Position numbers and translations under genes: made by a program. A model generated the notes under the pieces. It was given only the letters and a program-made list of their open reading frames with translations, ran no database searches and had not been told where the DNA came from. Of a DNA stretch of 64,000 nucleotides, positions 27,206 to 36,104 are shown in pieces (the stretch's first letter is position 1; each line of letters starts with the position of its first letter). Source of the stretch: CBDFNN01 sp965250215 (GTDB lineage: Bacteria; Bacteroidota; Rhodothermia; Rhodothermales; DATKEJ01); assembly GCA_965250215.1 (NCBI GenBank), contig CBDFNN010000004.1:682001-746000 (forward strand), read 5' to 3'.

Positions 27206-27655
27206 CTAGGTACTGAAGTAGGTCTCAATACCCGCGAAGGTATTTCTCCAGCCGACCTCACACGCCGCGTAGAAATCATCTGCAATTGGATCGACTGGGA
27301 ATCCAGTTTGAAGGACTCTCAGAATACAGCTGGTTTCACCCCGAGGCTCGATCTCAAATTTAGTAGTGGTATCTAGCTCGAATGGGGGCGGATCTAATTT
27401 AGCGATATAGACGCCTTCATCGAATACGATAGCTCGAGGTCTTTCGAACTCGATCATTTTGAAAGACGAGATGTAGTCCGGATCGTCAATATTTCCCCAA
27501 GTCGCTATCCAGATACCACCTATTCTTGGGATTACGATCGCCGAACTAGCTTGCCACCACTCGCAAATCGCCGAGGGGGTGATGAGGGCTTTGAAAACTT
27601 GCGACGGAGTTGCGTTGAGCTCGATTTGGGCTTCGTGACTTCTGGAATCGCTCAT
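27206..27655 (-). CDS. SRPBCC (AHSA1-like) domain protein
   Basis: A 149-residue cytoplasmic protein, a single START/Bet v1-like fold. 'EAQIELNATPSQVFKALITPSAICEWWQA' is the AHSA1 N-terminus, followed by 'GGIWIATWG', 'FERPRAIVFDEG', and the C-terminal helix 'YAACEVGWRNTFAGIETYF'. The family binds hydrophobic ligands or assists Hsp90-type chaperones; the bacterial ligand is unknown. ATG start. A 141-bp C-rich repeat lies upstream, between it and a divergent hydrolase gene. Confidence 0.92.
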   Translation of the reverse strand: MSDSRSHEAQIELNATPSQVFKALITPSAICEWWQASSAIVIPRIGGIWIATWGNIDDPDYISSFKMIEFERPRAIVFDEGVYIAKLDPPPFELDTTTKFEIEPRGETSCILRVLQTGFPVDPIADDFYAACEVGWRNTFAGIETYFST

Positions 27656-27725
27656 GTTCTATGTGGTTAGAAAAGGTATTAGATTTGATTTCTGGCCAAT
27701 CTACAACATCCTTCACATTCCATAG

Positions 27726-27866
27726 AACTCCCGACCTCCTGAGCCCCCGTACTTCCGAGCCCCAGTGCCCCTGACCTCCTGAGCACCCGAACTCCCTAGC
27801 CCCAGACAACCCGATCTTCTGAGCCCCTATGCCCCCGAGCCCCCTAACTTCCGTGCCCCTGACTTG
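27726..27866. repeat. 141-bp C-rich degenerate word repeat (G-rich on minus strand)
   Basis: The + strand is built from alternating words such as GAGCCCC, GTGCCCC, AACTCC and GACCTCCTGAG. GACCTCCTGAGC occurs exactly at 27733-27744 and 27773-27784. CCGAGCCCCAGTGCCCC (27755-27771) recurs exactly at 52195-52211. The minus strand has many GGGG runs and could form G-quadruplexes. It occupies the divergent promoter region between the SRPBCC gene (27655) and the hydrolase gene (27919), ending 53 bases before the latter. A 140-codon minus frame (27546-27968) runs through it only because of composition. Confidence 0.75.
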
Positions 27867-27918
27867 CACAATTCCGCAGTCTGAGGCACATTTCAGTGAA
27901 ATACCTATTAGCTCACAT

Positions 27919-29211
27919 ATGAATTCCCTTTCGAAAACCGCAGCACTACTAATCCTGACTTTGGCCATGCTCTTCTCAGAATCAAAGCCAGTCTGCGCTC
28001 AAGCAACAGGCCGCTGGACCGGCTCGATCGATATCCAGCAAATTTCACTCAACATCCAGGTCACACTTTCATTTGATTTCGATACATGGACAGGCAGCAT
28101 CGACATTCCTCAGCAGGGTGCAACGGGCCTTCCGCTTCAGAACATCAAATGGAACGCTCCCTCGATCTACTTCGAACTTCCAGCAGGACCAGGTCTCGCC
28201 GTATTCGATGGTAAATATGAGTCTGAAAGCATCGAAGGTGTCTTTCGCCAAGGCGCAAATGAAGGCAAATTCTCTATGAGACGATTATCCGCGAAGGAGC
28301 TCGCAGTCGAATCGGCTCAAGCCGAGCCCCTCGGTGACGAAGTTGTCCTGCCCCTAGAATCGGGACAATTGGCGGGATCTCTCTTGGCGCCAAAATCCGA
28401 TTCTAAGATTCCAGTCGTTCTGATCATTGCTGGGTCAGGCCCCACAGACCGAGATGGGAATACCATTGGAGCTGGTAAGAATAATAGCCTGAAGATGTTA
28501 GCAGAGGCCTTGGGAGATAATGGTATTGCTAGCCTTAGAATCGACAAGCGAGGACTAGGCGGTAGCGCAACAGCATTGACATCGGAAGCCGATCTGCGCT
28601 TCGTGGACTACATCGGTGATATCACTTCTTGGTGCAATTTCTTAAAGCAGGACCCACGTTTCTCGAAGCTAGTTATTGCCGGCCACAGTGAGGGGTCATT
28701 GATTGGGCTTATGTCGGCTGGATCCTGCGGAGCGGATGGATTTATTTCCTTGGCCGGTATGGGAAGAAGCATGGGCGATGTCCTGCGTGAACAGCTAAAA
28801 GGCCGATTGACGTCCGCCCTCATGGAGGAATCCAACCGCATCATCCTTGCACTTGAGTCAAACGAAATGGTGAAAGAAGTCTCATCAAGTCTAGCTGCGC
28901 TCTATCGACCCAGCGTTCAGCCTTACCTCACATCGGTCATCAGCATCGATCCGGCGAGTGAAATATCAAAATTGGATATGCAATCTTTAATCCTACAAGG
29001 TGACACCGATCTGCAGGTCGGCGTAGGCGATGCGCAATTACTGCACTCTACCGCGAAGAATAGTCGGCTAAAGGTTGTTGAGGGAATGAATCATATTCTC
29101 AAAATGGTTAGCGGAGATCTCGCGCAGCAATTGCCCTCCTACACTGACCCAAGCTTGCCACTTAGCACGAAATTGATCAACGAAGTAATCGAATTTGTCT
29201 CGACTAACTAG
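27919..29211 (+). CDS. Secreted alpha/beta hydrolase
   Basis: The ATG at 27919 gives a Sec signal (MNSLSKTAALLILTLAMLF...CAQ); the frame extends upstream to 27829 only through the C-rich repeat. A ~120-residue N-terminal beta domain ('GRWTGSIDIQQISLNIQVTL') precedes a dienelactone-hydrolase-like fold: 'IPVVLIIAGSGPTDRDGN', nucleophile 'VIAGHSEGSLIG' (Ser in GHSEG), 'LILQGDTDLQV' (Asp) and 'GMNHILK' (His). This domain order is frequent in secreted esterases or peptidases of Bacteroidota. The substrate is unknown. It is convergent with the metallophosphoesterase gene. Confidence 0.92.
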   Translation: MNSLSKTAALLILTLAMLFSESKPVCAQATGRWTGSIDIQQISLNIQVTLSFDFDTWTGSIDIPQQGATGLPLQNIKWNAPSIYFELPAGPGLAVFDGKYESESIEGVFRQGANEGKFSMRRLSAKELAVESAQAEPLGDEVVLPLESGQLAGSLLAPKSDSKIPVVLIIAGSGPTDRDGNTIGAGKNNSLKMLAEALGDNGIASLRIDKRGLGGSATALTSEADLRFVDYIGDITSWCNFLKQDPRFSKLVIAGHSEGSLIGLMSAGSCGADGFISLAGMGRSMGDVLREQLKGRLTSALMEESNRIILALESNEMVKEVSSSLAALYRPSVQPYLTSVISIDPASEISKLDMQSLILQGDTDLQVGVGDAQLLHSTAKNSRLKVVEGMNHILKMVSGDLAQQLPSYTDPSLPLSTKLINEVIEFVSTN

Positions 29212-29213
29212 CG

Positions 29214-29245
29214 TTTAGAATGAACTTTGGGACTTGCCTTCTAAA
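29214..29245. terminator. Candidate bidirectional hairpin between convergent genes
   Basis: TTTAGAA (29214-29220) pairs with TTCTAAA (29239-29245) around an 18-base loop, three bases after the hydrolase stop and 19 bases before the convergent gene's stop. The stem is A/T-rich and the loop is long, so the call is tentative. Confidence 0.35.
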
Positions 29246-29264
29246 TGGCGTCTTTTGTCCTCGT

Positions 29265-30443
29265 CTAAATTTCTTTCATCTCGCCATTGGCAAGAACTCG
29301 AAAGAAGTCGCTGCCATCAATCAAGAGAGCCTCAGATTTGCGGTCGGGCCAATTCTTGTGATAGTCTTTCGGATGCTGTACGTCTATGCCAATAACTTTC
29401 CCTTCAAAAGACCTGTTAACCTTCGATTGGATCGTGTGACCAACGACGATCGCTCTGGCGTTGAACTTATCTAGCCCTTGATCAACTTGTTCTTGTGTGA
29501 GTTCATCATCTCGATAATATCCTCGGTACCAGGAGGGACCTTTGGAAGTCGATATCAAAAGTTGCTCATCCGTTTTTTCCTTTCTAGAATAATAGCCTAG
29601 ATAGTATCTAGATCTGACGATCTTGTTGATCTCATCCAGATCCATATCTATCTCCGCTACTTCTGGATGGATTCCGCCGTGAGTAAAGAGCACTCCATTG
29701 ATGAGTTCTACCGTATTTTTACTCGACATCCACTTTCCGATAAAGGAATTCTGATCATACAACTCATGTTGTTGCTTCTCCAGAATGGAGGCTACATACT
29801 GATACTTTGGTGATGCAGCACCGTAGTCGGCTTGCATATTTTTTATCTCATGATTTCCCAAAATGAAGTGAACCTGGCCGCCGTGCTTCTTTGCGTCCTG
29901 CTCCATTTTGTAAATAAACCATAGCGTTTGAGTCGTTGAAAATCCTCTGTCAACAAAATCGCCGACTAGAACCAAATGGCCATCTTCAAAAGACCAGTTG
30001 AGATTCTCATTGATCACCCCGCTGTTTACCAGTAGGTCTCGGAATGCCTTATATCCGCTTTCGATATCGGAAACAGCGAATATTTTCCCGCCGTCTTCAT
30101 AGGTCGATTTTGGTGTAGCGATGTCTCTTGGATTGATCGGAATACTAAAGGCAGAGCTATCCAGATTAAAGTGAGAAACGAGCTCAAAAGCAGCACCCGC
30201 AGATCGTTCTTCCACATCCAAATAGAAGCCATCATCTTGGTCGCCTTTTATGTATTTGACGCTTAGCGTGCTGTCGTTCTTATAAAAGATGTAGGGACCT
30301 TCATTTTCCCAATTCATTTTTATAGAGTTGTCGCCGTAGTGGATTCCCCCATCTTCCGACAATAGGATAGCGATGCCTACGAGGGCTAAAACCAATATCG
30401 TCCCAACTACGTGTTTGAGATACGACAGTATACTTTTCCTCAT
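29265..30443 (-). CDS. Calcineurin-like metallophosphoesterase, membrane-anchored
   Basis: A 392-residue protein with an N-terminal membrane segment (residues ~10-30), the rest probably periplasmic. Metal-site motifs are 'AVSDIESGYKAF', 'LVLVGDFVDRG', 'FILGNHEIKN', 'GVLFTHGGIHPE' and 'IVVGHTIQ'. The first motif has Glu where most calcineurin-like enzymes have His (DxH); I believe this S-D-I-E form occurs in a Bacteroidota subfamily, so it is probably not a defect. Substrate unknown. ATG start. Confidence 0.92.
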   Translation of the reverse strand: MRKSILSYLKHVVGTILVLALVGIAILLSEDGGIHYGDNSIKMNWENEGPYIFYKNDSTLSVKYIKGDQDDGFYLDVEERSAGAAFELVSHFNLDSSAFSIPINPRDIATPKSTYEDGGKIFAVSDIESGYKAFRDLLVNSGVINENLNWSFEDGHLVLVGDFVDRGFSTTQTLWFIYKMEQDAKKHGGQVHFILGNHEIKNMQADYGAASPKYQYVASILEKQQHELYDQNSFIGKWMSSKNTVELINGVLFTHGGIHPEVAEIDMDLDEINKIVRSRYYLGYYSRKEKTDEQLLISTSKGPSWYRGYYRDDELTQEQVDQGLDKFNARAIVVGHTIQSKVNRSFEGKVIGIDVQHPKDYHKNWPDRKSEALLIDGSDFFRVLANGEMKEI

Positions 30444-30682
30444 TGCTCAGTGGATTTGAAAGAAGGTGTCAACAGATTCATCTAGTACTGGGGTAGTTCA
30501 AGAGCTTGGGACGGAGGCTAGTCCTCAATAGTTACAATCGATTTTTAGACTTCTGCGATACCACAAACTTCGCATGTTGTCAAAAAATCGACCCACGGGC
30601 ATGCATTCGATCTATGTCCGAAAAACCTTTTAGCTGTCAAATCATATCTTGTGCCCTTAACTGTTCACTACCTAATCAATTC

Positions 30683-31216
30683 ATGGTAAGTCCCCGCGTT
30701 CGTCCCCTTTTTGAAATGCACGTTCAAGCTGCGGCCAGTGATAGTCTCGGCAGGCTCAAAGACAAGTTGAAAGGATCAAAATGCCCCTGCACAGGCGAGA
30801 TCGCCGGTAACCATATTCACCTCAATATTTGTAAACCTGAGCAGAAAATCTGGTCGCCACATTTGAATTTGGAAGTGACAGAGAGCGAACATGAAGGGCA
30901 GGGTGACGGAGAAAGTGAAACTAATATCAGAGGTCATTTTGGCCCTCGCGCCGATGTATGGACATTCGTCATGGCTCTCTATGCTATCTCAGTTTGTGGC
31001 GTGATTTTCGGGTCTATTTATGCCTTCTCGCAGCAATCGCTGGGTTCACCTGTTACCGGCTGGAAGCTTGTCATAGCATCGGCCATTCTAGGTGCCGTAG
31101 TATATGGATTGTCGCTGACCGGCCAGCGTCTCGCGCAGGATCAAATGCGGATTCTACTCAACTACGTCAGAGATGCTGTGGGTAGAGAGAATACGACGGA
31201 CGTCGTGGTCAAGTAA
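30683..31216 (+). CDS. Hypothetical protein with C-terminal pair of membrane helices
   Basis: I place the start at the ATG at 30683; the frame extends to 30506, but residues upstream are Cys-rich and lack a recognisable pattern (an ATG at 30614 is an alternative). An N-terminal ~90-residue domain ('FEMHVQAAASDSLGRLKDKL', 'GEIAGNHIHLNICKPEQKIWSPHLNLEV') is followed by 'GHFGPRADVWTFVMALYAISVCGVIFGSIYAFSQQSLG' and a second membrane helix, then 'LTGQRLAQDQMRILLNYV'. I recall similar uncharacterised proteins in Bacteroidota, with 'RGRFGPxxxVWT' before the first helix. No function can be assigned. Confidence 0.75.
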   Translation: MVSPRVRPLFEMHVQAAASDSLGRLKDKLKGSKCPCTGEIAGNHIHLNICKPEQKIWSPHLNLEVTESEHEGQGDGESETNIRGHFGPRADVWTFVMALYAISVCGVIFGSIYAFSQQSLGSPVTGWKLVIASAILGAVVYGLSLTGQRLAQDQMRILLNYVRDAVGRENTTDVVVK

Positions 31217-31317
31217 CGAGAACTTGAGGAGGCCCGAGCAGCACTACGAAGGGAATTAGAATAGTCGAATCTTAGACTTGGTGAAGACCACACATTCGTC
31301 TACAGACGATGATACAC

Positions 31318-32511
31318 TTAAAAATAGGTTGCAAATCCCAGTTGAAAACCACCCAATCTGGCTGGATTTCCCAAAATATCGTTGATCCAGTGATACCTAT
31401 AATTTGCCTTGAAAACGAATTCCGAAGAGGCCCGAAAACTAGCACCTAGTACGATGGCACGGACGTCGTCGCCTATATTCAAATCCGTCTCATCGAAGGT
31501 CCCGACATTGTAATCCACGTACTCGAATCGTGACGTGACATTAACAGAGGCATCGTTGAAACCCAGTAAGGGCTTTTTGACGACCGGGACTACCAGTTCA
31601 ACAAAGCCGCCTCTTTGCCGATCTCCAAAAAACTGCCCAGCTGATTCATCCACATTCAGAATTGCGACGACCACTTCTCCTCTGAGGGCGGCCGACAAGA
31701 TAGCTGTGTCAAAATCGATTGCAAGGAGAGATAGTCGGCGGCGTTCATCAACGTCGTCTCCCTCGATTCTAAAGGAATTGTAAATACCGGTATAAAAGGA
31801 AAGACCTAGTTCTCCCATCGAGGCCTTCGAAAAACCAACGCGACCTGTCAGTGAGGGTACTCCATTGTTGTCCTCGGCAAATGCCTCCTCGCTCCGTCCC
31901 ATCGGAATGGATGTTCTACCGACATCATTACTAATGACACCCGCACCAATCCCATTTGTGAGATACAACTGATAACTGGTCGAAACCGCGCTTGAACTAA
32001 GACGACCCAATACGCCAAATCCAACCTCAGACAAGGTAGTTGGGATGATGCTCGTAGACACAAGCGGCCGGTCAATGAAGTCCCATTTCGGACTGTCATG
32101 ATTTTGATTGAACATTCCGATAGGAGGCAAAATAATTCCTCCTCTCAGAATCAAAGATGGATTGAGCTCGAAATCAACGAGAGCCGTCTCGAGCTTTATT
32201 TCTTCGGTTCCGTGTTCAAATTCTAACTCCGAGAAAAAGCTTATCCGCTGTCCAACCGTCGAGTAAAGGAAAATATTGAATCGCCTGAACTCCATGGAAA
32301 ATCCTTCTGAGACTCCTTCCTCCGAAAAATAATTCGTGTTGCCTTCAGCATAGCCTCCAATAGCTGTCTGACCATTTCCAAAAGACGTGATGAAGGGACG
32401 TTCATATATCGGATCGGAAGATTTCTCTTTGTCCACTGGGTCTTGACAGAAGGCAGATTTTGACAGGAGCACTAGTGCGAGAACAAGAATGATGGTGGTG
32501 GCTGATCTCAT
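31318..32511 (-). CDS. Outer-membrane porin (OprO/P-like beta-barrel)
   Basis: A 397-residue protein with Sec signal (MRSATTIILVLALVLLSKSAFCQ). Alternating amphipathic strands run throughout, for example 'QRISFFSELEFEHGTEEIKLETALVDFEL' and 'LILRGGIILPPIGMFN'. It ends 'GGFQLGFATYF', with the terminal Phe expected of an outer-membrane barrel. Its start overlaps the Rieske stop in an ATGA, making it the third gene of an operon with a di-haem oxidoreductase and a Rieske protein. The order suggests the porin serves that periplasmic redox step, which is inference. Confidence 0.85.
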   Translation of the reverse strand: MRSATTIILVLALVLLSKSAFCQDPVDKEKSSDPIYERPFITSFGNGQTAIGGYAEGNTNYFSEEGVSEGFSMEFRRFNIFLYSTVGQRISFFSELEFEHGTEEIKLETALVDFELNPSLILRGGIILPPIGMFNQNHDSPKWDFIDRPLVSTSIIPTTLSEVGFGVLGRLSSSAVSTSYQLYLTNGIGAGVISNDVGRTSIPMGRSEEAFAEDNNGVPSLTGRVGFSKASMGELGLSFYTGIYNSFRIEGDDVDERRRLSLLAIDFDTAILSAALRGEVVVAILNVDESAGQFFGDRQRGGFVELVVPVVKKPLLGFNDASVNVTSRFEYVDYNVGTFDETDLNIGDDVRAIVLGASFRASSEFVFKANYRYHWINDILGNPARLGGFQLGFATYF

Positions 32512-32930
32512 GAGGCCACCTCAAGCAAATTAACCCTAATCGTCGAATCATCGCTCGTAACAGTATAACGTGTCAATCCCTTTGGAGCTGGCCCCTTCAA
32601 GCGCTCTCCAGAATATTTGTATTGACTTCCGTGGCAAGGACACTGCAGAATTTCTCCATGAGGTCGCACGGTACATCCTCGGTGCGTACATCTTAAAAGC
32701 ACGGCTGAGTAGCTAGCGTCATCATGCAAGCGAATAAGTACGGGCGCTGGAAGATCGTCGACAGCGAGAAGGACATGTTTTGAGTCGATCATTTGGTCCT
32801 TATGCACAACAAGATCTTTTTCCTCGACCGTGTAGGTAGCGTAGGGAAGTCCTGTACACGCACTTAGATCAAGACAAGCCATGGCCGAGGCCAAACCAAC
32901 ACTACGACGAAGAAAATTTTTCCTGTCCAT
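32508..32930 (-). CDS. Rieske [2Fe-2S] protein, exported
   Basis: A 140-residue protein with the cluster ligands in 'CTHRGC' and 'CPCHGSQYKYSGE' (Cys-x-His...Cys-x-x-His). The N-terminus 'DRKNFLRRSVGLASA' resembles a Tat signal and is followed by a possible lipobox ('LSAC'), so it is exported folded, as Rieske proteins usually are. It starts 4 bases after the di-haem oxidoreductase stop region and overlaps the porin by 4 bases. It probably relays electrons between the di-haem protein and another carrier; no cytochrome b or oxygenase gene is adjacent. Confidence 0.95.
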   Translation of the reverse strand: MDRKNFLRRSVGLASAMACLDLSACTGLPYATYTVEEKDLVVHKDQMIDSKHVLLAVDDLPAPVLIRLHDDASYSAVLLRCTHRGCTVRPHGEILQCPCHGSQYKYSGERLKGPAPKGLTRYTVTSDDSTIRVNLLEVAS

Positions 32931-32934
32931 AGTC

Positions 32935-34143
32935 TTATAGTGACTTCAAAAAGCTAATGATTGATTCCTGTTCGCTATCCGTCAGTCCATCGAAATTGGA
33001 TCTACTGGCGCTCCCCTCGCCGCCATGCAAGGCGATGCTTTCCTCCAAAGTGCTTGCGCGTCCGTCATGAAGGTAAAAGGCACTGCCACCCTGCGAATCT
33101 TCCGCGAGACCAACTCCCCAAAGTGGCGCCGTTCTCCACTCCGAGCTGAGTGCGCTTCCTTCGGTATAATGATCGTCCAATTCACTACCCATATCGTGTA
33201 GAAGGAGGTCGGTGTATGGTCGAAATTCCTTGTTGCTTATGGCGTCGATGTCCGAATCTGAAGTTGTGAGAGACTCGACATGGCACTTGTTGCAACCAAT
33301 CTGTCTGAAAAGTACAAGGCCGTTTTCAACGCTGGTCCCATCCCTTTGTGGCGGTACCTTTAAGGTCCTGATATAGAACACGACATTGTTTACAACCGCG
33401 CTGGAAACCTCGGGGTCGGCAACATTGTCGCCGGTGGCTTGCCCGGCTGCTGGGTTGTGAAGATCCGTGCTGAGTTGATCAGAGGTAATGCCCATATCCT
33501 GCAGATAAGCTGAAACTGTCTGGTGAGTTAAGTCAAGGGCCGAGGCTTTTTTCCCAAATTTCCCGATATACCGGCCGTCTTGATCCACTCTATTTCTAAG
33601 GGACACATAATCAGGTGCGAGGACCCAATTTGGCACCCCGGAAATGCCGTCTCCGTCCAAATCATCTGGGTCAGAGAGCGCCAGAATAGTAGCATCATCT
33701 ACGGCCTCGAGAAAACCGAGACCGGTAACGGCGGGAGGCATCAATCGAGTGACACCCGTGGCCTCGCCTGGAATTTCTTCAGCGGGATATCCAGCAATTG
33801 AACGATGTTGCAATTGCGGACCGCCCTTATCTAACATGTGGTCGAATTGGCCATTGACATCGCGACCAAATCGAGTCAAGGTTGTCAAGGGATGCCCTTT
33901 ACCGTCGCCAGCGTGACATGACTCGCAAGATGCCGCCACGAAGATAGGTCCAAGACCTGAATCAGGACCAAATACACGGGCGAACTCCTCGTCTCCAGCC
34001 AAGTGCGTCGCCAATTGGGATGGGCTCAAGTCCTCGATGGGTTCAGCAAGTACGCTTTCGGATTCCGGCGCGGAAGGCAAAAGACTATCGCAGCCACCGA
34101 GCAAACACAATACAGCTAGGATAGGTAATACGACTCTTGACAC
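32935..34143 (-). CDS. Di-haem oxidoreductase (DHOR/DUF1111, 'thiol oxidoreductase') lipoprotein
   Basis: A 402-residue c-type cytochrome. The signal ends at 'CLLGGC' (Cys18). Haem sites are 'CESCHAGDGKGHP' near residue 75 and 'CNKCHVESL' near residue 285. 'GLGFLEAVDDATILALSDPDDLDGDGISG' is the DHOR family signature, and 'LHDGRASTLEESIALHGGEG' is conserved near the C-terminus. The start is GTG at 34143. It heads a three-gene operon with Rieske and porin genes. It resembles MauG/cytochrome c peroxidase enzymes; the substrate is unknown. Confidence 0.94.
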   Translation of the reverse strand: MSRVVLPILAVLCLLGGCDSLLPSAPESESVLAEPIEDLSPSQLATHLAGDEEFARVFGPDSGLGPIFVAASCESCHAGDGKGHPLTTLTRFGRDVNGQFDHMLDKGGPQLQHRSIAGYPAEEIPGEATGVTRLMPPAVTGLGFLEAVDDATILALSDPDDLDGDGISGVPNWVLAPDYVSLRNRVDQDGRYIGKFGKKASALDLTHQTVSAYLQDMGITSDQLSTDLHNPAAGQATGDNVADPEVSSAVVNNVVFYIRTLKVPPQRDGTSVENGLVLFRQIGCNKCHVESLTTSDSDIDAISNKEFRPYTDLLLHDMGSELDDHYTEGSALSSEWRTAPLWGVGLAEDSQGGSAFYLHDGRASTLEESIALHGGEGSASRSNFDGLTDSEQESIISFLKSL

Positions 34144-34249
34144 TGTTCCTTTGTTGGTGACGAATGTGGACTTAAATAAACCATAGCCTTGAACCTTTTG
34201 TTTCTCTACATGAAGTAGGAAGAGACGAGATTAGCTTGAAACAGATACC

Positions 34250-34277
34250 GGCTATGTTAAAGAACATGCTAATAGCC
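34250..34277. promoter_or_regulatory. Hairpin in the divergent promoter region
   Basis: GGCTAT (34250-34255) pairs with ATAGCC (34272-34277), and TGTT/AACA pair inside around AAAG. It lies between the divergent DHOR (34143) and sorting-domain (34336) genes, 59 bases before the latter, so it may be an operator or leader hairpin. I cannot tie it to a regulator. Confidence 0.3.
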
Positions 34278-34335
34278 TTGGGAATGAGCAATCGGTTTTT
34301 TATCGTTCCGTATCGGTCACAAAGAAGTCAAGACT

Positions 34336-35250
34336 ATGAATACAAAAGTCATGTTGCAAAAAGCTCTGATGTTCTCACTCATCCTGATTTGTGCTGGTGA
34401 ATTACACGGCCAAATTTTAATCAGTCAACTGCCTGGCAATACGAGTGGCTCCTTATCGGATGTTCAACTTGGTTTCTCTTCTGCGGAAAATTTCGTCGTC
34501 GGCGGAAACGGAGTTACCATCGAGTCCATTCGTTTTTGGGGAATGTATTCGAACAGCAATGTCCCTTTATCTACCGACGACTTCGAATTCTCCATCCTGC
34601 CGGACTCTAGTGGGCTTCCTTCTAGTACGAGTTTGGCGTCTGGTACCGGAATTGCACCCGACCGAGCAGATACTGGAGTCGATGTTCTCGGAATCGACCA
34701 ATATGAATACAACCTAGATCTCTCCTCAACTCCAATTGTCCTGGCCGCGGGTACTTACTGGCTCGAGATGTTTAACAACGCAGGTCCTGACGACGGGGTC
34801 GGAGAACACTGGCATTGGATTACCGCTCAGGCAGACTCAGTCAGCGGAATACCGGGATTTGCAAGGGCCTTCGAAACACCTGGATCTACATGGTCGATAA
34901 ACGAAAATTTCGATCTTGCTTTCGAGATCGGGATAAGCACTGTCGGAGTGGAGGATGAGTTGACGCCAGAACTAGACCTACAACTTTATTCAGCCTATCC
35001 TAATCCATCGAGTGCTGGTCAGGGTGGATTTGTTACATTTACCTTTCGGCTTGGCGCTGACTCAGAGAGCCGACTCGAACTTTTTAACGTCCTTGGACAA
35101 TCCCTGCAAACATTGCATGACGGTCCGGCCAGGGCGGGAATGGTGCACACCGTCCGATTTGATAGCTCCAAACTACCTGTTGGAAATTACTTTTATCGAT
35201 TGACAACCTCGGATAAGACTCGAACCAGAGTATTCGCAGTCGTAAAGTAA
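34336..35250 (+). CDS. Secreted protein with T9SS type A sorting domain
   Basis: A 304-residue protein with a Sec signal (residues 1-25, ending 'LHGQ'). The ~180-residue body is a beta-rich domain ('GNGVTIESIRFWGMYSNSN', 'ILPDSSGLPSSTSLASG', 'GTYWLEMFNNAG') that resembles adhesin-like sandwich modules; I know no enzyme with it. The C-terminal ~80 residues are the sorting domain: 'LYSAYPNPSSAGQGGFVTF', 'LELFNVLGQSLQTLH', 'LPVGNYFYRLTTSD'. It should be exported by the type IX system. Monocistronic, with an ATG start. Confidence 0.88.
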   Translation: MNTKVMLQKALMFSLILICAGELHGQILISQLPGNTSGSLSDVQLGFSSAENFVVGGNGVTIESIRFWGMYSNSNVPLSTDDFEFSILPDSSGLPSSTSLASGTGIAPDRADTGVDVLGIDQYEYNLDLSSTPIVLAAGTYWLEMFNNAGPDDGVGEHWHWITAQADSVSGIPGFARAFETPGSTWSINENFDLAFEIGISTVGVEDELTPELDLQLYSAYPNPSSAGQGGFVTFTFRLGADSESRLELFNVLGQSLQTLHDGPARAGMVHTVRFDSSKLPVGNYFYRLTTSDKTRTRVFAVVK

Positions 35251-35354
35251 TCGGAGTGAATGGAGCTTCGCAGAAATCGTCCCGAGAGTCCGTCCAAAAA
35301 GGCGACCTCCATGTGTTGTAATTGATCGATGTTAAGCCCGACCTTTTCATTCCG

Positions 35355-36086
35355 ATGAGAAAAAGATTTTTCTACGTCCTATTAATATTCCTTGGTCTCG
35401 CGCCGACTAGCGCTCTTCACGCGCAGAAGAGCTCGGTTTCAAATGTCCTTTTCGTTGGAAACAGCTACGTGATGCGTGTCAATATCCACGAGATTGTATC
35501 TCAGATCTGCGGCGATCTAGGGATGGAAATATCGTCGACTCTGTCCGCCGCTGAAGGTGCCACTCTCAATGATCATTGGAATCAAAGACGCGAGCTAAAA
35601 ACAATTTCTCTAATAGAATCTGGCGACTTCGATTTGATCATCCTTCAAGATCAAAGCAGGCGACCCCTTCGGGATAAAACGGGGATGCATGAGGACATCG
35701 CGGCCTTCGCTGATCTTGCGGCAAAGCACGGAGCCGAACTTGCCCTGTTTTCGACCTGGGCGAGAAAAAGAGCTTCACGATCTCAGCAAGAGAAAATTAG
35801 TGACGCCTATCGTGAGGCGGCGGAAACGAATCATGCGCTCCTGCTCCCGATCGGTGATGAGTGGCAGCGAGTAAAGGAAGAGTATCCAGAGCTAGATCTC
35901 TACACCTCAGACAATTCCCATCCTTCGAAGCTTGGGGCCTACTTGTCGGCTTTGATAATCTGCGCGGAGTTACGATCGGGAATTGATGAGTCAGAATTTG
36001 GTCTTGCCATCGATAGGCTGGTTGAGTTGAGACAAGAAGACCGGGAATTTCTAAAGGAGTTTGTCATCCTTTCAAATAACCTTTAG
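35355..36086 (+). CDS. Secreted SGNH/GDSL-type hydrolase
   Basis: The ATG at 35355 gives a Sec signal (MRKRFFYVLLIFLGL...LHAQ); the frame's earlier start at 35322 adds 11 residues without signal character. The nucleophile block is 'NVLFVGNSYVM' (Ser37), the Asn block lies near 'DLIILQDQS', and the Asp-x-x-His block is 'TSDNSHPSKLGAYL'. Such enzymes are esterases or acyl hydrolases acting on lipids or polysaccharide acetyl groups. The membrane EEP protein gene follows after 18 bases and may be co-transcribed. Confidence 0.92.
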   Translation: MRKRFFYVLLIFLGLAPTSALHAQKSSVSNVLFVGNSYVMRVNIHEIVSQICGDLGMEISSTLSAAEGATLNDHWNQRRELKTISLIESGDFDLIILQDQSRRPLRDKTGMHEDIAAFADLAAKHGAELALFSTWARKRASRSQQEKISDAYREAAETNHALLLPIGDEWQRVKEEYPELDLYTSDNSHPSKLGAYLSALIICAELRSGIDESEFGLAIDRLVELRQEDREFLKEFVILSNNL

Positions 36087-36104
36087 AGGACGACCTATTA
36101 ATTA

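Noticed and set aside
27726..27866. CRISPR array
   Set aside because: Repeat words are 7-12 bases, imperfect and without constant spacers; no cas genes are present.
27546..27968. 140-codon minus frame through the C-rich repeat
   Set aside because: Its apparent repeat residues (EVRGL/GxxG) are a translation of the DNA repeat; the part overlapping the SRPBCC gene is a shadow.
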